This document shows positions 44,191 to 52,469 of a DNA stretch of 64,000 nucleotides, piece after piece. The notes beneath the pieces were generated by a model, which was not told the DNA's origin, ran no database searches, and saw only the letters and a list, made by a program, of their open reading frames with translations. Origin of the DNA: Verrucomicrobiaceae bacterium. GTDB lineage: Bacteria > Verrucomicrobiota > Verrucomicrobiia > Verrucomicrobiales > Verrucomicrobiaceae. Both the position numbers and the translations under genes were made by a program. Location: positions 1 through 64,000 of the forward strand of contig JAEUHK010000078.1 in assembly GCA_016795465.1 (NCBI GenBank), read 5' to 3'. Numbering within the stretch: position 1 is the stretch's first letter; each line of letters starts with the position of its first letter.

Positions 44191-44214
44191 TCGACCAGCT
44201 CATCGGTCGAGCTT
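44191..44214 (+). terminator. Hairpin between convergent FHA and MGMT-like genes
   Basis: Arms tcgacc (44191-44196) and ggtcga (44205-44210) with an 8-nt loop, followed by gctttt. It lies just after the FHA stop and contains the stop of the opposite gene (44200-44202). A plausible weak Rho-independent terminator for the plus strand. Confidence 0.5.
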
Positions 44215-44610
44215 TTCGCGTTTCCGCTGCTTTGTGAGGAAATCGAGCCCGCAGGCCAGTTTCTTCGCCAGCGGTGATTTCAGATCCACCGCCCGCCAGA
44301 AGGGCGTGATGGCCTTCAGCGGCTTTCCAGCCTCATGCATCTCCCACGCACGCTCCGCGGCGATGCGCAGAAAGATGCCCGCCGTGAGCGGACAGGTGAA
44401 ATCCGCCTTGTGAGCCGCCGCCAGATCATCGCGCAGTTGCGGCATCGAGCGTGATTCGCCCTCGGGAATGCTTTCGACATAGGCCGCGATGACCGCCGGC
44501 GTGGGAATGAGCATCCTCACGCCCGGCTCCTGCCCTGCGTAGGGCTTTTCGAGCATCTTCACGACGACTTCAGAAGGATGAGTGAACTTCTCAGACCAAG
44601 ACTTTGCCAT
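44200..44610 (-). CDS. MGMT-family (alkyltransferase-like) small protein
   Basis: A 136-residue protein that follows the short 'MGMT family protein' pattern found in many bacteria: KMLIPTP-type start of the core (RMLIPTPAVIAAYVESIPEG), then MPQLRDDLAAAHKADFTCPL and TAGIFLRIAAERAWE, and PFWRAV. The Cys in FTCPLTAGIF is at the usual place of that group. It does not have the PCHR active motif of true O6-alkylguanine methyltransferases, so DNA repair is not shown. Convergent with the FHA gene at its end. Confidence 0.6.
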   Translation of the reverse strand: MAKSWSEKFTHPSEVVVKMLEKPYAGQEPGVRMLIPTPAVIAAYVESIPEGESRSMPQLRDDLAAAHKADFTCPLTAGIFLRIAAERAWEMHEAGKPLKAITPFWRAVDLKSPLAKKLACGLDFLTKQRKREKLDR

Positions 44611-44651
44611 GCCGCATGATGCTCATGCTCTTTCTTCTGCCAAGCTTGCAA

Positions 44652-46205
44652 TCACCGGCGTGTGCCCACCATGACCGGCAGACCAATCGAGATCGTGCCA
44701 CTCATGCGGGAATACATCTCGATCATCTTGCGATCCGCTTCCGAGATGCCCGGCTGGGTCGCCATCCATGCGGTGGCGGCCTTGGCATCCGACCTCATCC
44801 ACACGGCAGCGACGTTGTTCAGCGCTCCATCCCGCACTTTGGCATCCGGAATCTTCATCACCTCAGCGATGGCAGCGTTGGGATCGCTGCTGGCCAGCGA
44901 GCGGGCGTATCCCGCCACGGCGAGATCCTTGTCCGATGAGTCCGGCAAGGCCTTCAGCCACTGGCTGACGGCCGCAGGATCGTTCTTGGCCCATTCGGCA
45001 CTGAGCTGGCACACGTTGCGATCACGGCTGATCGAGTCTGGCAGTTCATTAAGCAGCTCGATGGCTTCGTTGTAGTTGCCTTTGCGGATCAAGTTATCGC
45101 TCATGCTGTCCATGACGCGTGTCTTGAAGGCCGGATCGGTGAGGCGGGAGAGAAGCTGGCCGCGCTCCGCCGAGGTGAAGCCTTCCGTGTAGTAGGAAAA
45201 GTAAAAGCGCACGTCATCGAGCATCTTCGAGTCCTTGATGCTGCTGAGGTGCTCCGTGGCGGCCACGGGATCGCTTTTGAACCAGTCTCCCCACGCCCGT
45301 TTGAAGGATTGCTGTCGCACTTCCCCATCGGGAATCGTCGCCACATAGTCCATCGCCGCCTTGGGATCGGATTTCGACCACGCACCCACCGCGGCAGCGA
45401 CGGCCTCCTGGCGCAGTTTGGGGTTCGTTTGGGCGATCGCCCAGTCAAAGGCCGCCTTGGGATCACGTTCGATCCAGCCTTCCATGAGACTGCTCAGCAT
45501 GGAGCCGCGCTTCGATTCGTCTTTGAACCGCAAAACGAGTCCCGCGGCCTTCAGCGGATCTTGCTCCGCGAGGCTCGACAGCTCCTTATTGAAACTCACG
45601 GCGTAGTTCGCCATCACCTCGGGATGGGCCAGCGCATGCTCGATGGCCGCCGTGACATCTTTTTTGCTCCACTCGTTCATCACCGCACCGATGGCACCCG
45701 TGCGCCGGCCGCCCATGCCGAGCGTCTGCACCATTTCGAGAGCAGCTTTGGGATTGCTACGCGCCAGAACCGCCGCCACCGAGCCCGCGAGCATGCCGCG
45801 AGTGTCCGATGTGTCCGCGAGCACAGCCTTCCACGCGGCGGGCATGTCCTTCACCGCCCAGGCTTGAAACAAAACGGCACGCAGGCCATCCCGCTCCACG
45901 CTTCGCGGTTTCTTCGCCAGCAGGTCCAGCGCGGTCTTCAACTGCTCCACGCTCAAATCCGCCGCGGCCTTCTTTGCCGACTTCAAATCGTAATCCTTCA
46001 AAAGATCGTTCATCAGCGACTCGAGGTTCACCACGCCCTTCCCCGCCTGCATCGCCCCCGCAGCTCCGTTTGATGCACTCGGTGCTTTGCCATCCGGTTT
46101 CACCGCGCCTTCCACCGCTTCGACCTCCACCTGAGTTGTTTTCAAGCCATAACCGGCTCCGAGGCCGACCAACAGACACATCAAACAAAGCGCGATGATT
46201 TTCAT
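44652..46205 (-). CDS. Secreted or anchored helical-repeat protein (W..DP.AA repeats)
   Basis: A 517-residue protein with an N-terminal signal or anchor (MKIIALCLMCLLVGLGAGYG) and no recognised family. From about 110 to 495 it is built from repeats of some 30-40 residues with the pattern W-x2-x-D/DP-x-A-A: EWSKKDVTAAIEHA, GWIERDPKAAFDWA, AWSKSDPKAAMDYV, DWFKSDPVAATEHL, EWAKNDPAAVSQWL and VWMRSDAKAATAWM. Each seems to be a helical pair, so the whole could be an alpha-solenoid resembling TPR/HEAT. Such proteins are common in Verrucomicrobiota with unknown function. The upstream gap 46206-46543 holds its promoter region. Confidence 0.7.
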   Translation of the reverse strand: MKIIALCLMCLLVGLGAGYGLKTTQVEVEAVEGAVKPDGKAPSASNGAAGAMQAGKGVVNLESLMNDLLKDYDLKSAKKAAADLSVEQLKTALDLLAKKPRSVERDGLRAVLFQAWAVKDMPAAWKAVLADTSDTRGMLAGSVAAVLARSNPKAALEMVQTLGMGGRRTGAIGAVMNEWSKKDVTAAIEHALAHPEVMANYAVSFNKELSSLAEQDPLKAAGLVLRFKDESKRGSMLSSLMEGWIERDPKAAFDWAIAQTNPKLRQEAVAAAVGAWSKSDPKAAMDYVATIPDGEVRQQSFKRAWGDWFKSDPVAATEHLSSIKDSKMLDDVRFYFSYYTEGFTSAERGQLLSRLTDPAFKTRVMDSMSDNLIRKGNYNEAIELLNELPDSISRDRNVCQLSAEWAKNDPAAVSQWLKALPDSSDKDLAVAGYARSLASSDPNAAIAEVMKIPDAKVRDGALNNVAAVWMRSDAKAATAWMATQPGISEADRKMIEMYSRMSGTISIGLPVMVGTRR

Positions 46206-46543
46206 GGTGGACCGCAGCGTATCAGGATGCCCATTCCTAGGTCAACCCTCATTCTGCCGGGCATCTCGGTTCATTCGGGAAGTAGGTGAGGAAGCGATCA
46301 AACACTGGCAGCCACTTGGACTGCGGCAGCCTGCTGCCGCTTTCGGGAGGCCAGCCTGCTGGCCGTCGAGCATTTCATGACTCCATATCGGCATGACGTT
46401 TCCGCGCTTGCGGTAGCGGAGAGGTTTTCCGGCAGACTGGAGACTTCGGCGGCAGCAGGGCTGCCTCGGAAAAGCGGCAGCAGGGCTGCCGCAGTCCAAG
46501 GCTTGGCCAAACACCGCCGAAACTTGAGGACCGCACCAATTTC
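46206..46543. other. 338-bp gene-free gap between hflX and the helical-repeat gene
   Basis: No convincing gene: short open frames here are made only of repeat text. The stretch contains the large inverted repeat at 46315-46500 and, inside it, a ggccag-cctg-ctggcc hairpin near 46349-46364. The first 100 bases (46206-46310) should include the promoter of the minus-strand gene at 46205; no clear boxes are seen. Confidence 0.6.
46315..46500. repeat. Long imperfect inverted repeat, REP-like
   Basis: Left arm 46315-46350 (cttggactgcggcagcctgc...) and right arm 46464-46500 are inverse copies over about 36 bp with few differences. Each arm is itself rich in ggcagc/gctgcc palindromes. Between the arms lies about 110 bp without coding signs. 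It could be a non-autonomous mobile repeat or a strong structured terminator for hflX, whose stop is at 46544. Confidence 0.7.
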
Positions 46544-47839
46544 TCAATGCAGGACAAAAGCCGCAAAACGGTTCTCGATTCGCTTGGGCACCACGCATTG
46601 CACGCGGGCACGACCGGTCTCGTAGTCTTCGGCCAGCACCTTGCCTTCTTGATGGGCGAGGGCCACGAGGTCCATGCGGTCGAGCGGCAGATCGAGATCG
46701 AGGCGCACCACGCGGTCGATCATGAAATCATGCAGGCGGTGCAAAAGGTCCTCGATGCCCTGGCCGGTCTTCACCGAGACGGGAACGGCATCCGGAAAAT
46801 CACGCCGCAGCTCGTTCATCCGCGTGTCATCGACGAGATCGATCTTGTTGAGCACGAGCAGGACGCGTTTGTCCCCTGCTCCGAGCTCGCCAAGCACCTG
46901 CGTGGTCGTTTGATAAAACTTCAAAGCCTCGGGCGAGCTGGCATCGACGACGTGAATGAGGAAATCCGCGAGCACCGACTCCTCCAGCGTGGCGCGGAAG
47001 GACTGCACGAGGTCGTGCGGGAGGTTTCGCACAAAGCCGACGGTATCCGTGACGAGCAAAGACTGGCCGTCCGGCAGCTCCATGCGCCGTGTGGTGGTAT
47101 CGAGCGTGGCGAACAGCTTGTTCTCCGCCAGCACATCGGCGGCGGTGAGCTTGTTGAGCAGCGATGATTTGCCCGCGTTGGTATACCCGACGATGGCAGC
47201 ATGCGGCAGCGGCACGCGGCTGCGTTCCTTGCGCATCGTGTCACGCACACGGCGCACGTCTTCGAGCTCGGCCTTCACGCGGTCGAGGCGTTGATGCGCG
47301 AGGCGGCGGTCGGTTTCGAGCTGCGTTTCCCCTTCACCACGAGCCGCTCCAGCACCGCCTTTGCCACCACCTGCACCACCGCCCTGACGGTCAAGGTGCG
47401 CCCACATGCGGGTGAGACGCGGGATGGAGTATTCGAGGCGTGCCAGCTCCACCTGGAGACGTGCCTCACGCGTGCGGGCCCGCATGTTGAAGATGTCGAG
47501 GATGACCTCGTGGCGGTCGATCACGCAGATATCGCCCTCCGTTTCCCACGCACGCTGCTGTGCGGGGCTGAGTTCATTATCCCACACGATGCAATCAGCC
47601 TCCAGAGCCTTCGCTTTGTCGGTGAGTTCCTTCGTCTTGCCGCTGCCGATGAGGTAACGCGCCGTGTGCTCGCGGGCAAAGACGAGATCGCTGCCCACGA
47701 TGGCGATGCCGAGCGTGCTCACCAGCTCGCCGAGCTCGTCGAGCAATGCCTGTGCCTCATCCTTGCGGCGGCGGTCAAAATACGCGCCGATGAGGAAGGC
47801 CTTCTCGACCTGCTGGGGCTTTTCACGGACATCAAACAT
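46544..47839 (-). CDS. hflX: GTPase HflX (ribosome-associated)
   Basis: A 431-residue GTPase that binds and splits stalled 50S ribosomal subunits. The N-terminal HflX domain has EAQALLDELGELVSTLGIAI and LIGSGKTKELTDKAKALEAD, followed by DNELSPAQQRAWE and VIDRHEVILDIFNMRARTRE. A Gly/Ala-rich loop (GGGAGGGKGGAGAARGEGET) leads to the GTPase core: G1 GYTNAGKSS, G2 TLDTTTRR, G3 DTVGF, G4 NKID. The start at 47839 (MFDVREKPQQVEKAFLIGAY) is chosen since it opens the HflX domain; a longer in-frame reading goes into the promoter area of the divergent gene. Confidence 0.95.
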   Translation of the reverse strand: MFDVREKPQQVEKAFLIGAYFDRRRKDEAQALLDELGELVSTLGIAIVGSDLVFAREHTARYLIGSGKTKELTDKAKALEADCIVWDNELSPAQQRAWETEGDICVIDRHEVILDIFNMRARTREARLQVELARLEYSIPRLTRMWAHLDRQGGGAGGGKGGAGAARGEGETQLETDRRLAHQRLDRVKAELEDVRRVRDTMRKERSRVPLPHAAIVGYTNAGKSSLLNKLTAADVLAENKLFATLDTTTRRMELPDGQSLLVTDTVGFVRNLPHDLVQSFRATLEESVLADFLIHVVDASSPEALKFYQTTTQVLGELGAGDKRVLLVLNKIDLVDDTRMNELRRDFPDAVPVSVKTGQGIEDLLHRLHDFMIDRVVRLDLDLPLDRMDLVALAHQEGKVLAEDYETGRARVQCVVPKRIENRFAAFVLH

Positions 47840-47907
47840 GGGGGCCGGAGAATGCAGCGCGGAGAGGTCTTGCCAAGCTGCATGTTCATCCGACAAAATA
47901 GGCCTGC

Positions 47908-49476
47908 ATGACCACCGAAGCACCTCTCACCGTGAATGAACCCGCCGCAGGCGGTTTCCTCGCGTGGCTGGACAAGCAATCGCAAAACCTCCGGCTCACG
48001 CGTTTCATGCTGCTGCGCTTCACCGGCCTCGTGTGGTTCGCCGCATGGCTTTCCGCGGCGCAGCAGTTCATCCCGCTCGTCGGTCACGATGGCCTGCTGC
48101 CGGCCGATTTGCTCGTGAAGCAGGCGTTGGAGCGTTACGAGTCGCCTTGGGCGCTGTTTTGGGAGATGCCTTCGATCTTTTGGTTTCATTGCAGCGACAC
48201 GATGATCCTCGCGGTGACCTGGACGGGCGTCATCCTCTCCCTCGTCGTGCTTTGCGGCTATGCGAATGCGATCATCATGTTCGTGCTGTGGGCGCTTTAC
48301 ATGTCCCTGCTGCCCATCGGGCAGGAATGGCTCTCGTATGGCTGGGACATCCAGATCCTCGAAACGGGCTTCCTTGGCATGATGCTGTGCCCGCTGCTCG
48401 ATCCGCGACCGTTTCCGAAGAAGGCACCGCCAGTGCTCATCATCTGGCTGTATCGCTGGCTCATCTTTCGCATCATGCTCGGAGCTGGTTTGATCAAATG
48501 GCGTGGCGATACCTGCTGGAGGGATCTCACCGCGCTCTACTACCATTACGAGACCCAGCCGGTGCCAAATCCCCTCAGCCCGCTGCTGCACGCCATGCCG
48601 AAATGGTTTCATCAGGCCGGCGTGGCCTGGAATCACTTCATCGAGCTCATCGTGCCGTGGTTCGGCTTTGTCGGACGCTGGCCGCGGCACATCGCGGGCT
48701 TCCTCATGAGCAGCTTCATGGTGATCCTCATCTTCAGCGGAAACCTCTCCTTCCTGAACTGGCTCACCATCATCCCCTGCCTCGCCTGCTTTGATGACTC
48801 GTTTTGGAAACGCGTGCTGCCCAAAGCCCTCGTGCGCCGTGCGGAGCGTGCCGCCGAAGGCTCGCAACGCACCCCGCTGAGCCATTGGATCACCTCTTGC
48901 CTCTACGCCGCTGTCGTCGCGTGGCTGAGCTGGGGACCGGTGAAGAACCTCGTCTCGTCCGAGCAGGCCATGAACACCTCGTTTGACCGCCTGCACCTCG
49001 TGAACACCTACGGCGCCTTTGGCACCGTGGACCGCGAGCGTTTCGAGCTCGTCTTCCAAGGCACCGACAGCGCTGTGGCGGACCTCATGGCCGATTGGAA
49101 GGACTACGAGTTCAAAGCGAAGCCCACCGATCCGATGCGCCGGCCGGTCATCATCTCGCCCTATCATTACCGGCTCGACTGGGCCGCGTGGTATCCCTGG
49201 CACCGCATCCCCGGCCGCAATCAATGGGTGCCCAATTTCATCTGGAAGCTCCTCCACAACGATCCCGTCGCTCTCAGCCTCATCGCGAACAATCCCTTCC
49301 CGAACGCCCCGCCCAAATACATCCGCGTCCTCGTCTATCGCTACAAGTTCGCCCCTCGCGATCACCCCGATGGCGCGTGGTGGACCCGCGAACGCGAAGG
49401 CACCCACATCTACCCCATCTCCAAAGACAGCCCCCAGCTCCAGCAAATCATCCGCGACGCCGGCTGGATGCGATGA
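47908..49476 (+). CDS. Lipase maturation factor (LMF) family membrane protein
   Basis: A 522-residue polytopic membrane protein homologous to animal LMF1, which folds lipases in the ER. The family's central text is clear: GWDIQILETGFLGMMLCPLL, IIWLYRWLIFRIMLGAGLIK, WRGDTCWRDLTALYYHYETQ and PLLHAMPKWFHQAGVAWNHF. The N-terminal part has a hydrophobic pass near residue 38 and more helices through about 300. The C-terminal 200 residues form a soluble part with FELVFQGT, then YHYRLDWAAWYPWH. Function in bacteria is unknown. It is divergent from hflX, 68 bp away. Confidence 0.88.
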   Translation: MTTEAPLTVNEPAAGGFLAWLDKQSQNLRLTRFMLLRFTGLVWFAAWLSAAQQFIPLVGHDGLLPADLLVKQALERYESPWALFWEMPSIFWFHCSDTMILAVTWTGVILSLVVLCGYANAIIMFVLWALYMSLLPIGQEWLSYGWDIQILETGFLGMMLCPLLDPRPFPKKAPPVLIIWLYRWLIFRIMLGAGLIKWRGDTCWRDLTALYYHYETQPVPNPLSPLLHAMPKWFHQAGVAWNHFIELIVPWFGFVGRWPRHIAGFLMSSFMVILIFSGNLSFLNWLTIIPCLACFDDSFWKRVLPKALVRRAERAAEGSQRTPLSHWITSCLYAAVVAWLSWGPVKNLVSSEQAMNTSFDRLHLVNTYGAFGTVDRERFELVFQGTDSAVADLMADWKDYEFKAKPTDPMRRPVIISPYHYRLDWAAWYPWHRIPGRNQWVPNFIWKLLHNDPVALSLIANNPFPNAPPKYIRVLVYRYKFAPRDHPDGAWWTREREGTHIYPISKDSPQLQQIIRDAGWMR

Positions 49477-49508
49477 GTTCTCGGTTCTCGGTTCTCCACC
49501 ACTCCAAC

Positions 49509-49552
49509 CTCATTCGTCATTCGCCATTCCTCATTCGTCATTCCCGATTCCC
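49509..49552. repeat. Tandem 'cattcgtcattc' repeat
   Basis: Consecutive units cattcgtcatt, cgccattcct, cattcgtcatt, cccgatt follow each other in the gap between the LMF gene and the next. Same words as at 24158-24239 and 56794-56856. Confidence 0.65.
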
Positions 49553-49589
49553 CACTAGCACTCGCGTCACCTCTCGCCATCATCCGGCG

Positions 49590-50393
49590 ATGATCTGGCG
49601 GGCAGCGGCAGCATTCGCGGTTTTGTTTTGGGCGGTGATGACCGGCCTGCTGCTTCGTGACGTGTATTTCCCGGATGAGTCACGCTTTGCCGAGGTGCCG
49701 CCGAAGTATGTCTTCGACCTCTTTTTGAAGCAGGCGGAGGTCACCGCCAACACCCTGCACCTTTACCATCGCGATCAAAAGATCGGCCATGCCAGCCTCA
49801 GCATCACCAGCGGCACGCACGAAGGCAAAAAGGCCTACCAGTGGCTGCTGCGTGGCGTCGTCGAGCGCCTGCAAAACGGCGGCACTCGCATCGACACCAC
49901 TTGGGAGGTCGATGGCCGCATGAATGACGAGGGCGATTGGCAGCAGCTCGAGCTCACCGCGGCCATGCCGCATCAAAACGCCGCCCTGAAAGTCCGCTGG
50001 CTGGAGGGCGAACGCTTCCCCGAAGTCAACGTGACCCAAAACGGCCGCGTCGTGGTGAACTCGCAAAACATCGCCGTGCTCATGGCCCTCGGCGTGGGCG
50101 GCATGCAGGGCATGTCGGGGGATTGGGCACAGGCGCTCGCCCCGCTCGCCGCGTCAAAGCAGGAGATGCCACCGCCGGAGGTCACCGCTCGTGAGGGCAC
50201 CGTCAGCCTCGCCGGCCGCGAGCGGAAGTGTTTCCTCGTCAGCGTCGAGCTGCCCGGCAGCCAGAAGGTCCGCATGATCTTCAGCGAGACCGGCGAGCTC
50301 GCCCGCATCGACCTCCCGCAGGACTACAGGCTCATCGAGCCCATGATCCACGGCATGATTCCCTCTCTCCCGACGCCCACCGAGACCCCATGA
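49590..50393 (+). CDS. Membrane-anchored protein of unknown family, upstream of an ABC ATPase
   Basis: A 267-residue protein with an N-terminal anchor (MIWRAAAAFAVLFWAVMTGL). The rest looks like an outer beta-sandwich: QAEVTANTLHLYHRDQKIGH, TRIDTTWEVDGRMN and TVSLAGRERKCFLVSVELPG. No family was recognised. Its stop overlaps the start of the ABC ATPase as ATGA, so the two are co-translated and probably work together. The start at 49590 is chosen because the anchor begins there; an upstream in-frame reading goes into the LMF gene's frame-shadow and the repeat at 49509. Confidence 0.65.
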   Translation: MIWRAAAAFAVLFWAVMTGLLLRDVYFPDESRFAEVPPKYVFDLFLKQAEVTANTLHLYHRDQKIGHASLSITSGTHEGKKAYQWLLRGVVERLQNGGTRIDTTWEVDGRMNDEGDWQQLELTAAMPHQNAALKVRWLEGERFPEVNVTQNGRVVVNSQNIAVLMALGVGGMQGMSGDWAQALAPLAASKQEMPPPEVTAREGTVSLAGRERKCFLVSVELPGSQKVRMIFSETGELARIDLPQDYRLIEPMIHGMIPSLPTPTETP

Positions 50394-51130
50394 TCGAAAT
50401 CGAAGACCTCACGATGCACTACGGCGGCCTGAAGGCGCTCGATGGCCTCACGCTCACCATCCCGCAGGGGGAGCTGTTTGCCTTCCTCGGCCCAAACGGT
50501 GCCGGCAAGACCACCGCCATCAAACTGCTCACCGGCCTCATGAAGCCCCTCCGCGGCCGCGTGGCCATCTGCGGCCATGACATGGCCTCCACCCCGCTCC
50601 GGGCCAAGGCCGTGCTCGGTTATGTGCCCGATGTGGCCACCTTTTACGAGAAGCTCACCCCGCTCGAGTTCATGCGCTTCATCGCCGATCTCTTCGAGAT
50701 GGACCACGCCCGTGCCACCGCTCAAACCGGCGACCTCTTCACCAAATTCTCGCTGCATGAGCATGCCGGGAACCGCATTGAGAATCTCAGCCACGGCACC
50801 CGCCAGCGACTCGGCATCGCCAGCGCCCTGCTGCATGATCCGCAGGTCTTCATCATTGATGAGCCCATGGTCGGCCTCGACCCCATCCACTCCCGCACCG
50901 TGAAGCGCGAGCTGCGGGACCGCAGCCGCGCCGGCATGACCGTGCTCATGAGCACCCACCTCCTCAACGTCGCCGAAGAGCTCGCCGACCGCATCGGCAT
51001 CCTCCACCGCGGTCGCCTCGTCGAGCTCGGCACCCTCGCCGAACTCCGTTCCCGCCACGAAGCCAAAGGCCAGCGCCTAGAAGACATCTTCCTCGGCATG
51101 GTCGAGGAGCCTGAGCGCACCGCCGCATAG
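50390..51130 (+). CDS. ABC transporter ATP-binding protein
   Basis: A 246-residue ATPase. Walker A GPNGAGKTTA near residue 38, signature LSHGTRQRLGIASALL, Walker B VFIIDEPMVGLDP, switch His in MSTHLLNVAEELADRI. It is close to the NatA/CcmA-type exporters. No permease gene follows; the next gene on the strand is a PmoA-like protein. The partner is probably the protein at 49590, with which it overlaps by 4 bp. Transported substance unknown. Confidence 0.85.
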   Translation: MIEIEDLTMHYGGLKALDGLTLTIPQGELFAFLGPNGAGKTTAIKLLTGLMKPLRGRVAICGHDMASTPLRAKAVLGYVPDVATFYEKLTPLEFMRFIADLFEMDHARATAQTGDLFTKFSLHEHAGNRIENLSHGTRQRLGIASALLHDPQVFIIDEPMVGLDPIHSRTVKRELRDRSRAGMTVLMSTHLLNVAEELADRIGILHRGRLVELGTLAELRSRHEAKGQRLEDIFLGMVEEPERTAA

Positions 51131-51155
51131 CCTTTCATGGCGGTGCCCAAAGTTG

Positions 51156-51244
51156 CCCTGTTCCTGCGGAACAGGGGCATCCAGGTTAGGAGGGCGGGAT
51201 TTCATTCCCGCCGTTGCTCCACTCTGCGGACAAAGAGTGTCCGC
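51156..51244. repeat. Three consecutive intergenic hairpins
   Basis: Hairpin 1: ccctgttcc (51156-51164) and ggaacaggg (51168-51176). Hairpin 2: ggcggga (51193-51199) and tcccgcc (51206-51212). Hairpin 3: gcggaca (51226-51232) and tgtccgc (51238-51244). All stems are perfect. They fill the gap between the ABC ATPase and the PmoA-like gene and look like a mosaic of small dispersed palindromes. Confidence 0.65.
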
Positions 51245-51368
51245 GCTCTTCTCCAGCACTCCAAGCCTTGTCTTCGGCGGCAATGCCATGCTGCGCTACG
51301 ACGGTGATTCCGCGCTCAAAGTTACCACTGGACGAAGAAAGCACGCGGGGCATGCGTTCTCACCGACC

Positions 51369-52337
51369 ATGAAAATCGCCTCGCTGCTCGCCACCACCCT
51401 TGTTTTCAGTTTTCAGGCTTTCGCCGCCGAATTCACCGTCACGGAGACGCCCACGGGCGGCGCGGTGGTGAAGGTGGACGGGCAGGCCTTCGCCGAATAC
51501 GTCGTCGATCAGGCCAACAAGCCCTACCTCTGGCCGATCTACGGTCCCACGGGCAAGTCGATGACACGGGCCTATCCGATGCAGAACGTGCCGGGCGAGA
51601 AGCAGGATCATCCGCATCATCGCGGGTTGAACTTTGGGCATCAGAGCATCGGCGGATCGAACACTTGGGCGGAGAAGGCCACTTACGGTGAAAAAGGGAA
51701 GCCCGAGTCGCTCGCCCTGCTCGGCAGCATCAAGCATTCCCGTTTTGGCACGCTGAAAGGCGGCTCCACGGCCGTGATCGAGGCCTATGCGGACTATGTG
51801 ACCTCGGAAGGCAAGAAGACCATCTCCGAGAAACGCGTCATGACTTTCATGGTCGAGGGCGACACACGCATCATCGATGTGGACATCGACCTCATCGCCT
51901 CGCATGGCGACATCGAAGTGGGTGATGAAAAAGACGCCGGCCTGAGCATCCGCGTGCCGCACAGCATGAGCGTGGACGCCAAGGAAGGCGGCAAGATCAT
52001 CAACGCGAATGGTGACAAGGACGCCGATGCCTGGGGCAAGCGGGCGACGTGGTGCGACTTCAACGGTCCCGTCGATGGCGAGCAGCACGGCATCGCCATG
52101 CTGAACCATCCTTCCAGCTTCCGCCACCCCACCCCCTGGCATGCCCGCACCTATGGTCTCTTCACCGCGAATCCGTTTGGCCTCGCCTCCCTCAAAGTGC
52201 AGGCCGAGAGCGGTGCGGTGACCTTGAAGAAGGACGAGACCATCAAGCTGCGCCACCGCTTCATCTTCCACAAAGGCGACGAGAAGGCCGGCAAGATCGC
52301 CGAGGCCTTCGAGAAGTATGCGAAGGAGGCGAAGTAA
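51369..52337 (+). CDS. PmoA-like (DUF6807) secreted protein
   Basis: A 322-residue exported protein with signal peptide (MKIASLLATTLVFSFQAFAA). The family blocks are PYLWPIYGPTGKSMTRAYPM, then DHPHHRGLNFGHQSIGGSNT (His-rich, probably metal or substrate binding), HGIAMLNHPSSFRHPTPWHA and RTYGLFTANPFGL. The group is named for a remote match to methane monooxygenase PmoA, but it is unrelated to methane oxidation and belongs to glycan-use loci in Planctomycetota and Verrucomicrobiota. The start at 51369 is chosen by the signal peptide. It precedes a Gfo/Idh/MocA gene, a common partner. Confidence 0.82.
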   Translation: MKIASLLATTLVFSFQAFAAEFTVTETPTGGAVVKVDGQAFAEYVVDQANKPYLWPIYGPTGKSMTRAYPMQNVPGEKQDHPHHRGLNFGHQSIGGSNTWAEKATYGEKGKPESLALLGSIKHSRFGTLKGGSTAVIEAYADYVTSEGKKTISEKRVMTFMVEGDTRIIDVDIDLIASHGDIEVGDEKDAGLSIRVPHSMSVDAKEGGKIINANGDKDADAWGKRATWCDFNGPVDGEQHGIAMLNHPSSFRHPTPWHARTYGLFTANPFGLASLKVQAESGAVTLKKDETIKLRHRFIFHKGDEKAGKIAEAFEKYAKEAK

Positions 52338-52394
52338 GAACGCCAACCCAGGCGGGTAAACGGATCGGGATTAGCAACGAATGACACAAAGTAT

Positions 52395-52469
52395 CTCACG
52401 CCAAGGCGCAAAGGCGCAAATTTCAGAAGGCCTCTGGGAAAACTTTGCGCCTTTGCGCCTTGGCGTGAG
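52395..52469. repeat. 26-bp perfect inverted repeat at the start of the oxidoreductase gene
   Basis: Arms 52395-52420 (ctcacgccaaggcgcaaagg...) and 52444-52469 are exact inverse copies over 26 bp, separated by 23 bp. Each arm also contains a gcgcaaag direct echo. The right arm reaches a GTG that may start the oxidoreductase gene. It looks like a mobile palindrome inserted just before, or into, the N-terminal coding region. Confidence 0.75.

Noticed and set aside
46206..46543. Several small frames of 60-118 codons in the gap after hflX
   Set aside because: They are translations of the inverted repeat on both strands and have no domain or start signal.
49095..49589. N-terminal extension of the gene at 49590
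   Set aside because: The extra 165 codons lie in a shifted frame over the LMF gene and in the repeat. The membrane anchor begins at the ATG at 49590.
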